Assembly: GCF_018682675.1 (NCBI RefSeq)
Contig: NZ_JAFMTR010000043.1
Coordinates: 1-43,242, forward strand
Source of the DNA: Sphingopyxis soli
GTDB lineage: Bacteria > Pseudomonadota > Alphaproteobacteria > Sphingomonadales > Sphingomonadaceae
DNA length: 43,242 bases
Direction: 5' to 3'
This document shows, one piece after another, positions 31,898-40,671 of the stretch. How positions within the stretch are numbered: position 1 is the first letter of the stretch; each line of letters starts with the position of its first letter. The position numbers and the translations under genes were made by a program. The notes below the pieces were generated by a model. The model saw only the letters and a program-made list of their open reading frames with translations. It had not been told where the DNA came from and ran no database searches.

Positions 31898-34614
31898 TCC
31901 GAAGGGGCTTCGCTGGCCGGGGCTTTGGCGGCAGCGTCCGCGCCTTCGCCTTCTTCCTCGTCGCTGTCCTCGATCAGCGCGGCCGAGACGACATGTTCGT
32001 CGGGCGCGACGTCGAACAGCCGCACGCCGGCGCTGCCGCGACCGATGACGCGCAGGCTGTCGAGACCCATGCGGATCAGCTTCGCCTGGTCGGTGACGAG
32101 CATCAGCTGGTGCGCCTGCGTCGCGGGGAAGCTGGCGACGACCGGGCCGTTGCGGCCGATATTGTCGATGTTGGTGATTCCCTGGCCGCCACGGCCGGTG
32201 CGACGATATTCATAGGCCGACGAAAGCTTGCCATAACCATTGGCGCAAACGGTGAGGATGAATTCCTCGCGGCTGGCGAGTTCGGCCATCCGCTCGCCAT
32301 CGAGCGTCGGTTCGTTCTCGTTGTCCTTCCACGGCGCGGCGCGGAGATAGGCTTCGCGTTCCTCGCTGGTCGTGCCGACCTTGTGCAGGATAGAGAGCGA
32401 GATGACTTCGTCGCCGTCGGCGAGACGCATCCCGCGCACGCCGGTCGAGTTGCGGCTCTGGAATTCGCGGACGTCGTCGCCGGCGAAGCGGATCGCCTTG
32501 CCCTGGCGCGTCGCGAGCAACACGTCGTCGCTCTCGTCGAGCAAAGCAACCCCGATCAGCCGGTCGTCCTCGTCCTCGCCCTCGAACTTCATCGCGATCT
32601 TGCCGTTCGACGGCACGTTGGTGAAGGCGTCCATGCTGTTACGACGCACATTGCCCTTCGCGGTTGCGAACATGACGTGCAGCTTGCCCCATTCGCCCTC
32701 GTCCTCGGGCAGCGGGAGCACGGTCGAGATCGTCTCGCCCTGCGCGAGCGGCAGCAGGTTGATCATCGGGCGACCGCGCGTCGCCGGCCCGCCCTCGGGC
32801 AGGCGCCACACTTTCATGCGGTAGACCTTGCCCGCGGTCGAGAAGAAGAGCACCGGCGTGTGCGTCGAGGTGACGAACAGGTTGGTAACGACATCCTCGT
32901 CCTTCGTCGCCATGCCGGCGCGGCCTTTGCCGCCGCGGCGCTGGGCGCGGAAGGTTTCAAGCGGGGTGCGCTTGATATAACCGTCGAGGGTGACGGTCAC
33001 GACCATCTCCTCGCGCTCGATCAGATCTTCGTCGTCGATGCCGTCCGCGGCGGGGGCGACCAGCGTCCTGCGCGGCGTCGCGAATTCGTCGCGCACCGCG
33101 ACGAGCTCTTCGCGCATCACCGCATAGAGTTTTTCACGGTCCGCGAGGATCGAGAGAAGTTCCTCAATCTCGGTCGCCAACTCGCCGAGTTCCTTACCGA
33201 TTTCGTCGCGCCCGAGCGCGGTCAGGCGATGGAGTCGGAGATCGAGGATCGCCTTCACCTGAGTCTCCGACAGTCGATAGGTGGCGCTTTCCTCCATCTC
33301 GCCCTCGATCGCTTCGACGAGGCGGATGTAGGGGGCGATCTCGCCAATCGGCCATTCGCGCGCCAGCAGCGCTTCGCGCGCCGCGGCCGGGCTGGAAGAG
33401 CCGCGGATGATGCGGACGACTTCGTCGAGGTTCGACACCGCGACGACGAGCCCGAGCAAGATGTGGGCGCGGTCGCGCGCCTTCGCGAGCTCGAACTTGC
33501 AGCGGCGGGTGATCACCTCTTCGCGGAAGGTGATGAAGGCGGTCAGGATGTCTTTCAGCCCGAGCATTTCGGGGCGGCCGCCGCGGATCGCGAGCATGTT
33601 TGCGGGGAAGCTCGACTGCGCGGGAGTGTGGCGCCAGAGCTGGTTCAGCACAACCTCGGCGGTCGCGTCGCGCTTCAGTTCGATGACGACGCGGACGCCC
33701 TCGCGGTTCGATTCGTCGCGAATATCGGCGACGCCCTCGATCCGCTTGTCGCGCGCGGCCTCTGCGATCTTCTCGACGAGACCCGACTTGCCGACCTGAT
33801 ACGGAATAGATGTCAATACAATCGATTGGCGATCGTTCCTGCCTTCCTCGATGATGTGCGTCGAGCGCATCATGATCGAGCCGCGTCCGGTCAGATAGGC
33901 GTTGCGGACGCCGCCCTGGCCCAGCATCAGCGCGCCGGTCGGGAAATCGGGGCCGGGAACGATCGCCATCAGATCCTCGAGCGTGATCGCGGGATTGTCG
34001 ATCGTTGCGAGCGTCGCGTCGATGACTTCGCCGAGATTGTGCGGCGGAATGTTCGTCGCCATACCGACCGCGATGCCGCCCGCGCCATTGACGAGCAGGT
34101 TCGGGAAGCGCGCGGGGAGCACCGTCGGCTCCTCGCGGCTTGCGTCGTAGTTGGGCTGGAAGTCGACCGTGTCCTTGTCGAGGTCGTTCAGCAGCACCAT
34201 CGCCGTCTTGGCCAGCCGTGCTTCGGTATAACGCATCGACGCCGGCGGATCGGGGTCCATCGAACCGAAATTGCCCTGACCGTCGATCAATGGCACGCGC
34301 AGCGACCAGTCCTGCGTCATGCGCGCGAGCGCGTCGTAGATCGCGCTGTCGCCGTGCGGGTGATAGTTACCCATCACGTCGCCGACGATCTTCGCCGATT
34401 TCTTGTACGGGCGGCCGGGTACAAAGCCGCCCTCCTGCGCCGCGTAGAGGATACGGCGGTGCACCGGCTTCAGGCCGTCGCGTACGTCGGGAAGCGCGCG
34501 GCTGACGATCACGCTCATCGCGTAATCGAGGTAGGATGTCTTCATTTCGTCGACGATGTTGATCGGCGAAACACCGTCGTCCGACGGTTGCATAGGCGTA
34601 TTTTCTTCGGTCAA
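31894..34614 (-). CDS. gyrA: DNA gyrase subunit A
   Basis: A 906-aa GyrA that breaks and rejoins DNA in negative supercoiling. The catalytic tyrosine is Y129 in SMRYTEAR. The quinolone-determining region reads [15 protein letters not shown], with S90 and D94 at the positions of E. coli S83 and D87, the susceptible residues. The GyrA-box is QRRGGKG in the C-terminal beta-pinwheel domain. The tail is acidic ([10 protein letters not shown]), as is common. gyrB is not here. The region 34615-34963 upstream holds palindromes and a decayed repeat but no gene. Confidence 0.97.
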   Translation of the reverse strand: MTEENTPMQPSDDGVSPINIVDEMKTSYLDYAMSVIVSRALPDVRDGLKPVHRRILYAAQEGGFVPGRPYKKSAKIVGDVMGNYHPHGDSAIYDALARMTQDWSLRVPLIDGQGNFGSMDPDPPASMRYTEARLAKTAMVLLNDLDKDTVDFQPNYDASREEPTVLPARFPNLLVNGAGGIAVGMATNIPPHNLGEVIDATLATIDNPAITLEDLMAIVPGPDFPTGALMLGQGGVRNAYLTGRGSIMMRSTHIIEEGRNDRQSIVLTSIPYQVGKSGLVEKIAEAARDKRIEGVADIRDESNREGVRVVIELKRDATAEVVLNQLWRHTPAQSSFPANMLAIRGGRPEMLGLKDILTAFITFREEVITRRCKFELAKARDRAHILLGLVVAVSNLDEVVRIIRGSSSPAAAREALLAREWPIGEIAPYIRLVEAIEGEMEESATYRLSETQVKAILDLRLHRLTALGRDEIGKELGELATEIEELLSILADREKLYAVMREELVAVRDEFATPRRTLVAPAADGIDDEDLIEREEMVVTVTLDGYIKRTPLETFRAQRRGGKGRAGMATKDEDVVTNLFVTSTHTPVLFFSTAGKVYRMKVWRLPEGGPATRGRPMINLLPLAQGETISTVLPLPEDEGEWGKLHVMFATAKGNVRRNSMDAFTNVPSNGKIAMKFEGEDEDDRLIGVALLDESDDVLLATRQGKAIRFAGDDVREFQSRNSTGVRGMRLADGDEVISLSILHKVGTTSEEREAYLRAAPWKDNENEPTLDGERMAELASREEFILTVCANGYGKLSSAYEYRRTGRGGQGITNIDNIGRNGPVVASFPATQAHQLMLVTDQAKLIRMGLDSLRVIGRGSAGVRLFDVAPDEHVVSAALIEDSDEEEGEGADAAAKAPASEAPSE

Positions 34615-34755
34615 AGCCCGGCCTTTTTTCTGCTTATCGGGAGATGAAATGCGACTAGCCGATGGGGGCGGGAAAGGCCAGCGATTCGGTCATTTTCCGG
34701 GATATTTTTTGCTCCGCTTCGGGCGCTTGCGGGAACGAAGAAAATCGAGCCTTTT

Positions 34756-34777
34756 CGTCATTCTAGAATGACGTCAT
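34756..34777. promoter_or_regulatory. Two overlapping perfect palindromes upstream of gyrA
   Basis: CGTCATTCTAGAATGACG (34756-34773, 18 bp) is a perfect palindrome and overlaps a second, ATGACGTCAT (34768-34777). They lie about 140 bp upstream of gyrA and about 190 bp upstream of the divergent fusion gene. It may be an operator; a decayed repeat origin is also possible because GTCAT begins local REP-like units. Confidence 0.5.
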
Positions 34778-34795
34778 GGCATCTGGTCTCCGGTT

Positions 34796-34819
34796 ATCCC
34801 GCCGTCGGCCGGGATCTCG
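34796..34819. repeat. Decayed REP-like palindrome
   Basis: This 24-base segment matches ATCCCGGCGAAGGCCGGGAT from the unit at 41403 with three changes in the loop and stem, and continues with the same CTCG. It is a single, degraded unit of that family. Confidence 0.5.
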
Positions 34820-34963
34820 CCTCTGCGTCCGGCGCCGCCGCCCGGAACCGGGCCTTCGGAAGGATGGGCGAGGAGAGGAATCGGCCTCGCTGCAGGCTTG
34901 CCAATCGCGCGTCCTCCCCTAAAGCTGCGGGCCGATGACCATGAGACTGCCAGGGGGGTGTCG

Positions 34964-36178
34964 GTGGCCCTGATCGCGCTGGTCGGCGCGAGCGAAACGC
35001 TGCCCGACGGCGGCTTGCGGGCGCTCGTCACAGTAGCGGGCGAGACGCTGATCGAGCGGCAGGCGGCGCGGCTCGCCGATGTCGGAGTGACGCATATCGC
35101 TGTCGTGGTCGCGGCGGTGCCTGCGGATCTTATCGCGACGTGCGACCGCATCCAGCGCCGCGGAATCAGGGTGACGCCTGTGCGCGCAGCCGCGGATCTG
35201 GTCGCGATCGTCGAGAGCGACGACCGGATCATCCTCGTCGCCGACGGCCTCCGTGCGAGCGGGACGCATTATGCCGCGATCGCCAAGCCCGGTTCGCCGG
35301 CGATTCTCGTGACCGGCGACACGGTGCTGACGCAGGCGTTCGAGCGGATCGACGCGACGCGGCGCTGGGGCGGGCTCGCGGCCATTTCGCCGCCGATGGT
35401 CGCCGAACTCGCGGCAATGCCGGGCGAGTGGGACATGATGCTGACGCTGCTGCGGCTCGCAGTGCAGGCGGGATCGCGGCGGCTCTACTGCGAGCCCGCG
35501 CTGTTCGAGCAAGGCGAGATCGCGGTCGTCGTCGATCGTCCGACCGCGGCGCTGATCGAGCAATCGAGCCTGCAGCAGGTCGAATATGGCGGGATGGGGC
35601 TGGGGCGATCGGCGATCATGATGCCGATCGTCCGGCTGGCCGGGCCACTCCTCGTCCGATCCGCGAGGGTCGCACGCTACATGCCTTATATAACGGCGCT
35701 TTTGTGGGCCTCTGTTGGGCTGCTCGCGGCGAATGGCCTCGCGGCCGCGGGCGCGCTGGTCGCACTGCTCGGCGGGCTTGGCCTCGCCACGATGCGGTTT
35801 CTCGCCGCCTTTCGCGCGCAGAGCCTGACGCAGGATCGGGTGCGCAATGCCATCCGCACCTTCGCGCTCGTCCTCTTGGGGCTGTTTCCCTGGCTGCTCG
35901 CCCTGGCGGGCCCGGAACACCGGATGCCGCCCTTTTCGCAAGCCGCGCTCGCGCCCTGTCTCGCTGCGATCATCCTGCTCGCGCGGACGCTGTACGAGGA
36001 TTCGGGCGAAAGACGCCGCTTCCACTGGCTGCTCCCTGACGCCGATCAGGCGTGGATCATGTTGGTACCCGCGCTGATCTTTGGCTTCACGCCGCTGATG
36101 TTCGCGATCCTGCCCTTGCTCGGCCTGTTCCAGATCATGCTGTGGATGCGGCTCGCACGGCGGCCGGAAGCGCGGTAA
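34964..36178 (+). CDS. Putative nucleotidyltransferase-like/membrane fusion protein
   Basis: A 404-aa protein I do not recognise with certainty. Residues 1-220 look like a degenerate nucleotidyltransferase fold: ALIALVGAS, then RALVTVAGETLIERQAARL, then ILVADGL where the metal-binding aspartate would sit (D94). The glycine-rich loop of active enzymes is missing. Residues 235-400 hold about five hydrophobic segments. The layout recalls inositol-phosphate cytidylyltransferase/CDP-alcohol transferase fusions, but the CDP-alcohol motif is absent. Starts are unclear: GTG 34964 has AGGGGG upstream; GTG 34958 and TTG 34898 are alternatives. It is divergent from gyrA. Confidence 0.65.
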   Translation: MALIALVGASETLPDGGLRALVTVAGETLIERQAARLADVGVTHIAVVVAAVPADLIATCDRIQRRGIRVTPVRAAADLVAIVESDDRIILVADGLRASGTHYAAIAKPGSPAILVTGDTVLTQAFERIDATRRWGGLAAISPPMVAELAAMPGEWDMMLTLLRLAVQAGSRRLYCEPALFEQGEIAVVVDRPTAALIEQSSLQQVEYGGMGLGRSAIMMPIVRLAGPLLVRSARVARYMPYITALLWASVGLLAANGLAAAGALVALLGGLGLATMRFLAAFRAQSLTQDRVRNAIRTFALVLLGLFPWLLALAGPEHRMPPFSQAALAPCLAAIILLARTLYEDSGERRRFHWLLPDADQAWIMLVPALIFGFTPLMFAILPLLGLFQIMLWMRLARRPEAR

Positions 36179-36195
36179 CGCAAAGCTCTCCAAGG

Positions 36196-36211
36196 TTTAA
36201 GGCCTATTAAC
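36196..36211 (+). promoter_or_regulatory. CtrA-like site, one mismatch
   Basis: TTTA-N7-TTAAC at 36196-36211 differs from the CtrA consensus by one base; read as TTAA it has a spacing of six. It lies 24 bp before the ATG at 36236. This is weaker than the box at 28498. Confidence 0.3.
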
Positions 36212-36235
36212 GACATGCTGCTATCGCGAGCGTGC

Positions 36236-37129
36236 ATGGCTGACTCTTTTTCCTCGCCCGGCATCGACCCGCCGTCGCCGACACTGTCGGCGCGCCTGCG
36301 CGAGCTGGCCGATTTTCTGGCGGCTCCCACCGCGGGGCGGCTGACCGAGGAACAGCGCGCGCTATCCCTCGGCATCGCGCGCCGACTGGTCGAGGACGCG
36401 GCGCGCGAACTGTCGGCGGACATCGACATCGGCGCGTTGTGGCGCGACTGGCTGGACAGCGGCTTGCCGACGGCACCGCGACTCGCCGCTGCCTGTTTCG
36501 CACGCGCCGAGGAACATCGCTGGCGCGAGCAGTCGGCGCGGCGGATCGCTGTCCCCGTCGTGGTTCCGGTGGAGGGTGACGAGCCGCCGGCGCCCGAGAC
36601 GCCCGACGCGACGCCCGAGGCCGACCGCGCGTATCTGGCACTGCGGATTGCCGACCGTCGGCGTGCCGACGGGCGGGGAAGTCCCCGGATTGCGCTCGAA
36701 GAGGTCGAGCCCGAACTGTTGCGTGCGCTGCTGCTCGACATCGCTGCCTGGCGGATGGTGCAGGCGGGGAAGGATGGCGAGTTGGCTGCCGGCCTGGGTG
36801 AAGCGGTGCGCAAGGTGGTCGAATATCGTGCGGCGATCCCGGGGATCGACGTAGCGGCGCGGCAATATCTGGCCGCGCTGGGCGAGGGGACAGCGGTCGA
36901 AGCGGCCGCGGCGAGTGCGATCGATCGCCACGACTGGCTGGCGCTCGTCGCGCTGGCGGCGGCCGCGAGCCGCCGATCCTTTGCCGACATGGCGCTCGCG
37001 TTGACGAGCGCGGAGGCGGCCGCTTTGCCGGCGCTTCTGGCGCCGCTTCGTCTGGACCGCACATCGCTTGCCCCGCTTGAAGCATCGCTCGCCGCGCTGC
37101 CATCGCGCACGGTCGAGACGCGCGGATGA
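36236..37129 (+). CDS. Helical protein of unknown function, partner of the His-less kinase
   Basis: A 297-aa protein I do not recognise; no signal or membrane segment. It is Ala/Leu/Arg rich and looks helical throughout, with a Pro/acidic linker around residue 110-130 that splits it into two halves. LTEEQRALSLGIARRLVEDAARELS near 37-61 and the C-terminal ARRSF-like repeats recall DUF2336 proteins, but I would not assign that. ATG 36236 is preferred; ATG 36215 would add seven residues. Its stop overlaps the kinase-like gene (ATGA), so the two products are probably made together and may interact. Confidence 0.7.
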   Translation: MADSFSSPGIDPPSPTLSARLRELADFLAAPTAGRLTEEQRALSLGIARRLVEDAARELSADIDIGALWRDWLDSGLPTAPRLAAACFARAEEHRWREQSARRIAVPVVVPVEGDEPPAPETPDATPEADRAYLALRIADRRRADGRGSPRIALEEVEPELLRALLLDIAAWRMVQAGKDGELAAGLGEAVRKVVEYRAAIPGIDVAARQYLAALGEGTAVEAAAASAIDRHDWLALVALAAAASRRSFADMALALTSAEAAALPALLAPLRLDRTSLAPLEASLAALPSRTVETRG

Positions 37130-38499
37130 ACGAGCGGATCGTTCGCGGCCGCGTCGATAGCGCGGGGAGGTTGGTGAGCGCCGACGCGCCTTTGCTGCGC
37201 CTGCAACAGCGCGCCGGGGCGGCCATCGGCCAGCCGCTCGCGCTGCCCAATCTCGCGCGGCTCGTTGCGCTGGCGCAGCGGCTGCAGCGCGACATTTCGC
37301 GGCCGCTCTATGCCGCTGACGATCATAGCGACATTCATGCGCTCGTTCGCGTCCTGCCCGATGGGGAGGGAGCCAATCTTGAAATCAGCGACTGGCGCAC
37401 CCGGCCGATCGTGCTTCCCGAGGCGCCGGCTGACGGCGCGGGCATGGCGCCGGGCGACGGGTGGATATGGGAATGCGATCAGCGGCTGCGCCTGCTGACC
37501 TTGCACGCAGAGGGCGATGCGCTGCCGATTCCGGCCGACTGGGAGGGACGGTCGCTGTCCGAGTTGTTCGAGCTCCAGCCCGACGAGCAGGGCCGGTTTC
37601 CGGTGCTGCGCGCGCTTGCGGGGCAGACGCGGTTCGACGGGCAACGCGTGCGCGTCGAGGCTGAACAAGGCACGGTCACGATGACGCTGGCGGCCGAACC
37701 CCTGTTCGACGCAACCGGGCGGCTGACCGGTTTTCGCGGCGTCGCCGCGAGGGGGGCGGTCGATACGGACGCGGTCGAATATCCGGCGCCACCGACCGAT
37801 CCGGCCTTTGGATCGCTGCCGCTGTCCGATCCGCAATTCGGGCGGCGGATCGATGGTGCGCTGCGCGGTCCGCTGAGCCGGATTATCGCGACCGCCGAGA
37901 CGATTCATGGGCAGTTCGACGGGCCGATCCGCGCCGACTATGCGCGCTATGCCGGCGATATCGCGCACGCGGGGCGCCACCTGCTCGGGCTGGTCGATGA
38001 TCTGGCCGACCTCCAGAATATCGAGCGTCCGGGGTTCAAGGCCGCCGCCGACCAGATCGACCTTGGCGACCTGGCGCGCCGCGCCGTCGGCCTGCTCGGC
38101 ATGAAGGCGGAAGAGAAGGGCATCCGCATCGACGCGCCGCGCGTCGACGACAAGATGCCCGCGACCGGGGAATTCCGGCGCGTGCTGCAGGTGCTGTTGA
38201 ACCTGCTCGGCAACGCGATCCGCTATTCGCCCGACAATTCGCAGATATGGATCCGCGTCGATCGCGAGGGCAACCGTGCGATGGTGACCGTGGCCGATCA
38301 GGGGCAGGGCATTTCGGCCGAACAGCAGGATGTCGTGTTCGAGAAATTCGAGCGACTCGGGCGCACCGATAGCGGGGGGTCGGGGCTCGGCCTTTATATT
38401 GCGCGCCGCCTGGCGCGCGCGATGGATGGCGACCTGACCGTCAACAGCGCGCCCGGGCAGGGGGCCAGGTTTACGCTGAGTTTGCCGGCGCGGGATTGA
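37126..38499 (+). CDS. Histidine-kinase-like protein lacking the phospho-acceptor histidine
   Basis: A 457-aa soluble sensor-kinase-like protein with no membrane segment. A PAS-like domain (about 111-208) precedes a HisKA-type helical pair and an HATPase domain. The H-box, normally SHELRTPL, reads DGALRGPL: glycine 244 stands where the histidine should be, while the second helix (YARYAGDIAHAGRHLLGLVDDLADL) is well kept. The ATP-binding boxes look intact: N363, DQGQG at 391-395, FEKF and GGSGLGL (417-423). It cannot autophosphorylate at the usual site. This recalls DivL of Caulobacter (Tyr for His), but architecture differs. It forms an operon with the helical protein. Confidence 0.85.
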   Translation: MNERIVRGRVDSAGRLVSADAPLLRLQQRAGAAIGQPLALPNLARLVALAQRLQRDISRPLYAADDHSDIHALVRVLPDGEGANLEISDWRTRPIVLPEAPADGAGMAPGDGWIWECDQRLRLLTLHAEGDALPIPADWEGRSLSELFELQPDEQGRFPVLRALAGQTRFDGQRVRVEAEQGTVTMTLAAEPLFDATGRLTGFRGVAARGAVDTDAVEYPAPPTDPAFGSLPLSDPQFGRRIDGALRGPLSRIIATAETIHGQFDGPIRADYARYAGDIAHAGRHLLGLVDDLADLQNIERPGFKAAADQIDLGDLARRAVGLLGMKAEEKGIRIDAPRVDDKMPATGEFRRVLQVLLNLLGNAIRYSPDNSQIWIRVDREGNRAMVTVADQGQGISAEQQDVVFEKFERLGRTDSGGSGLGLYIARRLARAMDGDLTVNSAPGQGARFTLSLPARD

Positions 38500-38567
38500 A
38501 GGCGGACGATTTGGTGGGCGATCCCGCGCGAAAGCCGGGGATCTGCCGAAACCCGATCGCAGCAGGT

Positions 38568-39128
38568 TCAGTTGCGCTTCGCATTCCACGCGCGAACGGC
38601 AGCCATCGTCTTTTCGATATGCGCCTGCGGCTTGCTGTCGGTGTAGCTCAACAGGATCGTCCCGTTCGGCGCGATCACATAGGATGTGCGATTGGAGAGC
38701 GGCTTCCCGTCCGCCCCCTGCATCGTTGCGTCATATTGCGCCGCGACCTTCGCGCCGGGATCGGCTGCGACGGCGAATTTGTCGCGGCACTCCGACCGCG
38801 AAAACTCGGCGACGCGGTGGATATTGCCCGCAGTCACGCCGATCACCCGCGCGCCCAGCTGGTTGAACCGGCTGTTCGCCTCGGCAAACAGATGCGCCTC
38901 AACCGTGCAGCCCGGGGTGAAGGCGGCGGGGAAGAAATAGAGCACGACCGGCCCGTTCCGCAGCGTCTGCTTCAGTGACAAGCGGAATTCCTTGCCCGCC
39001 TGTGCCGCGCCCAGCGTGAAGTCGGGCGCCTTCGCGCCCTGCTGCAGCGCCGCGATGCCTTGCGCGGGCAGGATCACGGCCGCCAGACCCAGGCTGGCCG
39101 CAAACGCCAGTTTCGTCGCGATTTTCAT
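38568..39128 (-). CDS. Exported peroxiredoxin (AhpC/TSA, Bcp-like)
   Basis: A 186-aa thioredoxin-fold peroxidase with a signal peptide (about 1-27). The peroxidatic cysteine is C74 in FTPGCTVEAH. The usual Bcp resolving position five residues later is histidine; the only other cysteine is C114 in RSECRDKF, which might resolve. Removal of peroxides in the periplasm is inferred. It stands alone, with a palindrome at 39241 upstream. Confidence 0.88.
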   Translation of the reverse strand: MKIATKLAFAASLGLAAVILPAQGIAALQQGAKAPDFTLGAAQAGKEFRLSLKQTLRNGPVVLYFFPAAFTPGCTVEAHLFAEANSRFNQLGARVIGVTAGNIHRVAEFSRSECRDKFAVAADPGAKVAAQYDATMQGADGKPLSNRTSYVIAPNGTILLSYTDSKPQAHIEKTMAAVRAWNAKRN

Positions 39129-39240
39129 TTGCGGTCTCCACCTTCAACTGCAGGGACGATGCTCCGCCGAAGTGACCACTCTACCGCGTTATTTGCCGAC
39201 CGCAATCGCGTCGGCGCCGATCGGCCGACACCTGCACCGC

Positions 39241-39256
39241 TGCAACCGCGGTTGCA
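39241..39256. promoter_or_regulatory. 16-bp perfect palindrome TGCAACCGCGGTTGCA
   Basis: A perfect palindrome in the 161-bp gap, 34 bp after the glycine-zipper gene stop and 113 bp upstream of the peroxiredoxin start. It could be an operator of the peroxiredoxin or part of a transcript end; there is no T run. Confidence 0.45.
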
Positions 39257-39289
39257 CAGGGGCAGGCATCAGCCGGACCTGGCCGTCGA

Positions 39290-39658
39290 TCAGCAGCGGC
39301 GATCGCCGCGATCGATCTCGCGTCCGATCAGCGCGCCGGCCGCACCGCCGATGATCGTGCCGGGAACGCGGTCGCCATAGCGATCGACCTCGCGGCCGAG
39401 CAGCGCACCGGCGGCGCCGCCGACGATCAGGCCCGTCGTACCGCTGCCGCGTCGGCAATAATAGCGTCGGTCGCGATAGTCGTTGCGGCGATAATCCCTG
39501 CGATAGTCGCGCCGGTAGTCGCCATAACGATCATGGTCGCGGTGGCCGTGATAGCCGTGGCGGTGGTGCCGGTCGTGCGCGCCCGCTTCGGCGGGCAACG
39601 CGGCAAGGGCGCTGGCGCCAATGAGCGCCGCCAACGCCATATTCCTGAACCCGAACAT
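39290..39658 (-). CDS. Glycine-zipper 2TM-type envelope protein
   Basis: A 122-aa exported protein. After a signal peptide (about 1-25) comes a very basic, low-complexity stretch rich in His, Arg, Tyr and Asp, with repeated DYRR units. Two copies of a glycine zipper follow, IVGGAAGALLGREVDR and IIGGAAGALIGREIDR, which can insert in or pack against membranes. Such proteins resemble SlyB/Rick17kDa-type envelope proteins. GGAGA precedes ATG 39658. Function unknown. Confidence 0.83.
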   Translation of the reverse strand: MFGFRNMALAALIGASALAALPAEAGAHDRHHRHGYHGHRDHDRYGDYRRDYRRDYRRNDYRDRRYYCRRGSGTTGLIVGGAAGALLGREVDRYGDRVPGTIIGGAAGALIGREIDRGDRRC

Positions 39659-39825
39659 CAGTTTTCTCCATCTTGTCCCCCGACGCGGCCAAGATAGGGC
39701 GGCGAAGATGGCGCGTGGATGAATTGCCGACACCCCGCGCGCCTTCGCGAATCAGCTCGGCGAACTTTCGGGGCATCCTGCCGCGCCCGATTGACCCCGC
39801 GCGCCATTCGGCGCAGCATCGGCGC

Positions 39826-40671
39826 ATGACCTTGACCATCGCTCCCAGCGGTCAGGCGTGCGGCGCCCGTGTGACCGGCGTCGACCTGACGAAGCCGCTC
39901 GATGCCCGAACCGTGGCAGCGATTCGCGCCGCATGGCTCGACCATCATGTCCTGTCCTTCCCCGACCAGCGGTTGAGCGCGGAGGATCTCGAGCGCTTTA
40001 CCGGCTATTTCGGTGGCTTTGGCGACGATCCTTTCATCCGCCCGATCCCCGGCCACGATCATATCATCGCGGTAAGGCGCCGTGCCGACGAGACCGCGCC
40101 GCTTTTCGCCGAAAACTGGCATAGCGACTGGAGTTTCCAGGAACGCCCACCTGCTGGCACCTGCCTCTATGGCATCACCATCCCGCCGGTCGGGGGCAAC
40201 ACCGAATTTTCGAACCAGCACGCCGCGCTCGACGCAATGCCTGCGGAACTGCGCGCGCGTGTCGAGGGGCTGCAGGCCATCCACAGCGCGCGCAACGGCT
40301 ATGCGCCGTCGGGTATGTATGGCGCGAACGATCAGGGCCGCAGCATGGACATCCGCTCGGATGACGAGGCGCTGAAGACCCAACTGCATCCCTTCGTCCG
40401 CGCGCATCCCGAAACCGGCCGCCTCGGCCTGTTCGGCTGCGCCGGCTATATCATCGGTTTCGACGGGCTCGACGACAGCGAGGGGCTTTCCCTGCTCTAC
40501 GAGCTCATCCAGTGGCAGGGGCGCGAGGAATTTCGCTACAGCCATGTATGGGAGCCCGACATGCTCGTCATGTGGGACAATCGCTCGGTCCTTCACCGCG
40601 CGACCGGCGGCTACGACGGCCACGACCGCTTGCTTCATCGCACGACGATCGCGGCATGGGATGGCGTTTAG
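39826..40671 (+). CDS. TauD/TfdA-family 2-oxoglutarate dioxygenase
   Basis: A 281-aa Fe(II)/2-oxoglutarate-dependent dioxygenase. The iron triad is H99-x-D101 in NWHSDWSF and H257 in [11 protein letters not shown]272 in LLHRTTI should bind 2-oxoglutarate. Relatives hydroxylate taurine, 2,4-D and similar compounds; the substrate is unknown and no transporter is adjacent. ATG 39826 is chosen because MTLTIAPSG is the usual family start. Its stop overlaps that of the convergent YhhN gene. Confidence 0.9.
   Translation: MTLTIAPSGQACGARVTGVDLTKPLDARTVAAIRAAWLDHHVLSFPDQRLSAEDLERFTGYFGGFGDDPFIRPIPGHDHIIAVRRRADETAPLFAENWHSDWSFQERPPAGTCLYGITIPPVGGNTEFSNQHAALDAMPAELRARVEGLQAIHSARNGYAPSGMYGANDQGRSMDIRSDDEALKTQLHPFVRAHPETGRLGLFGCAGYIIGFDGLDDSEGLSLLYELIQWQGREEFRYSHVWEPDMLVMWDNRSVLHRATGGYDGHDRLLHRTTIAAWDGV

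Noticed and set aside
31882..34647. A 921-codon open frame on the plus strand opposite gyrA
   Set aside because: It is a shadow of gyrA codon usage in GC-rich DNA. It has no recognisable domains and is Arg/His/Asp rich as antisense frames are, while gyrA is unmistakable.
34898..34963. TTG start at 34898 for the fusion protein
   Set aside because: It has no nearby ribosome site and adds residues unlike a fold start; GTG 34964 has AGGGGG upstream. The choice remains uncertain.
34919..36193. Long minus-strand frame opposite the fusion protein
   Set aside because: Composition is Arg/Gln/Asp biased with no domains. The plus-strand frame has coherent membrane helices and a strand-helix pattern.
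37126..38499. Naming the His-less kinase DivL
   Set aside because: DivL has tyrosine at the position, a longer protein and a membrane anchor. Here it is glycine, with a single PAS-like domain and no anchor.
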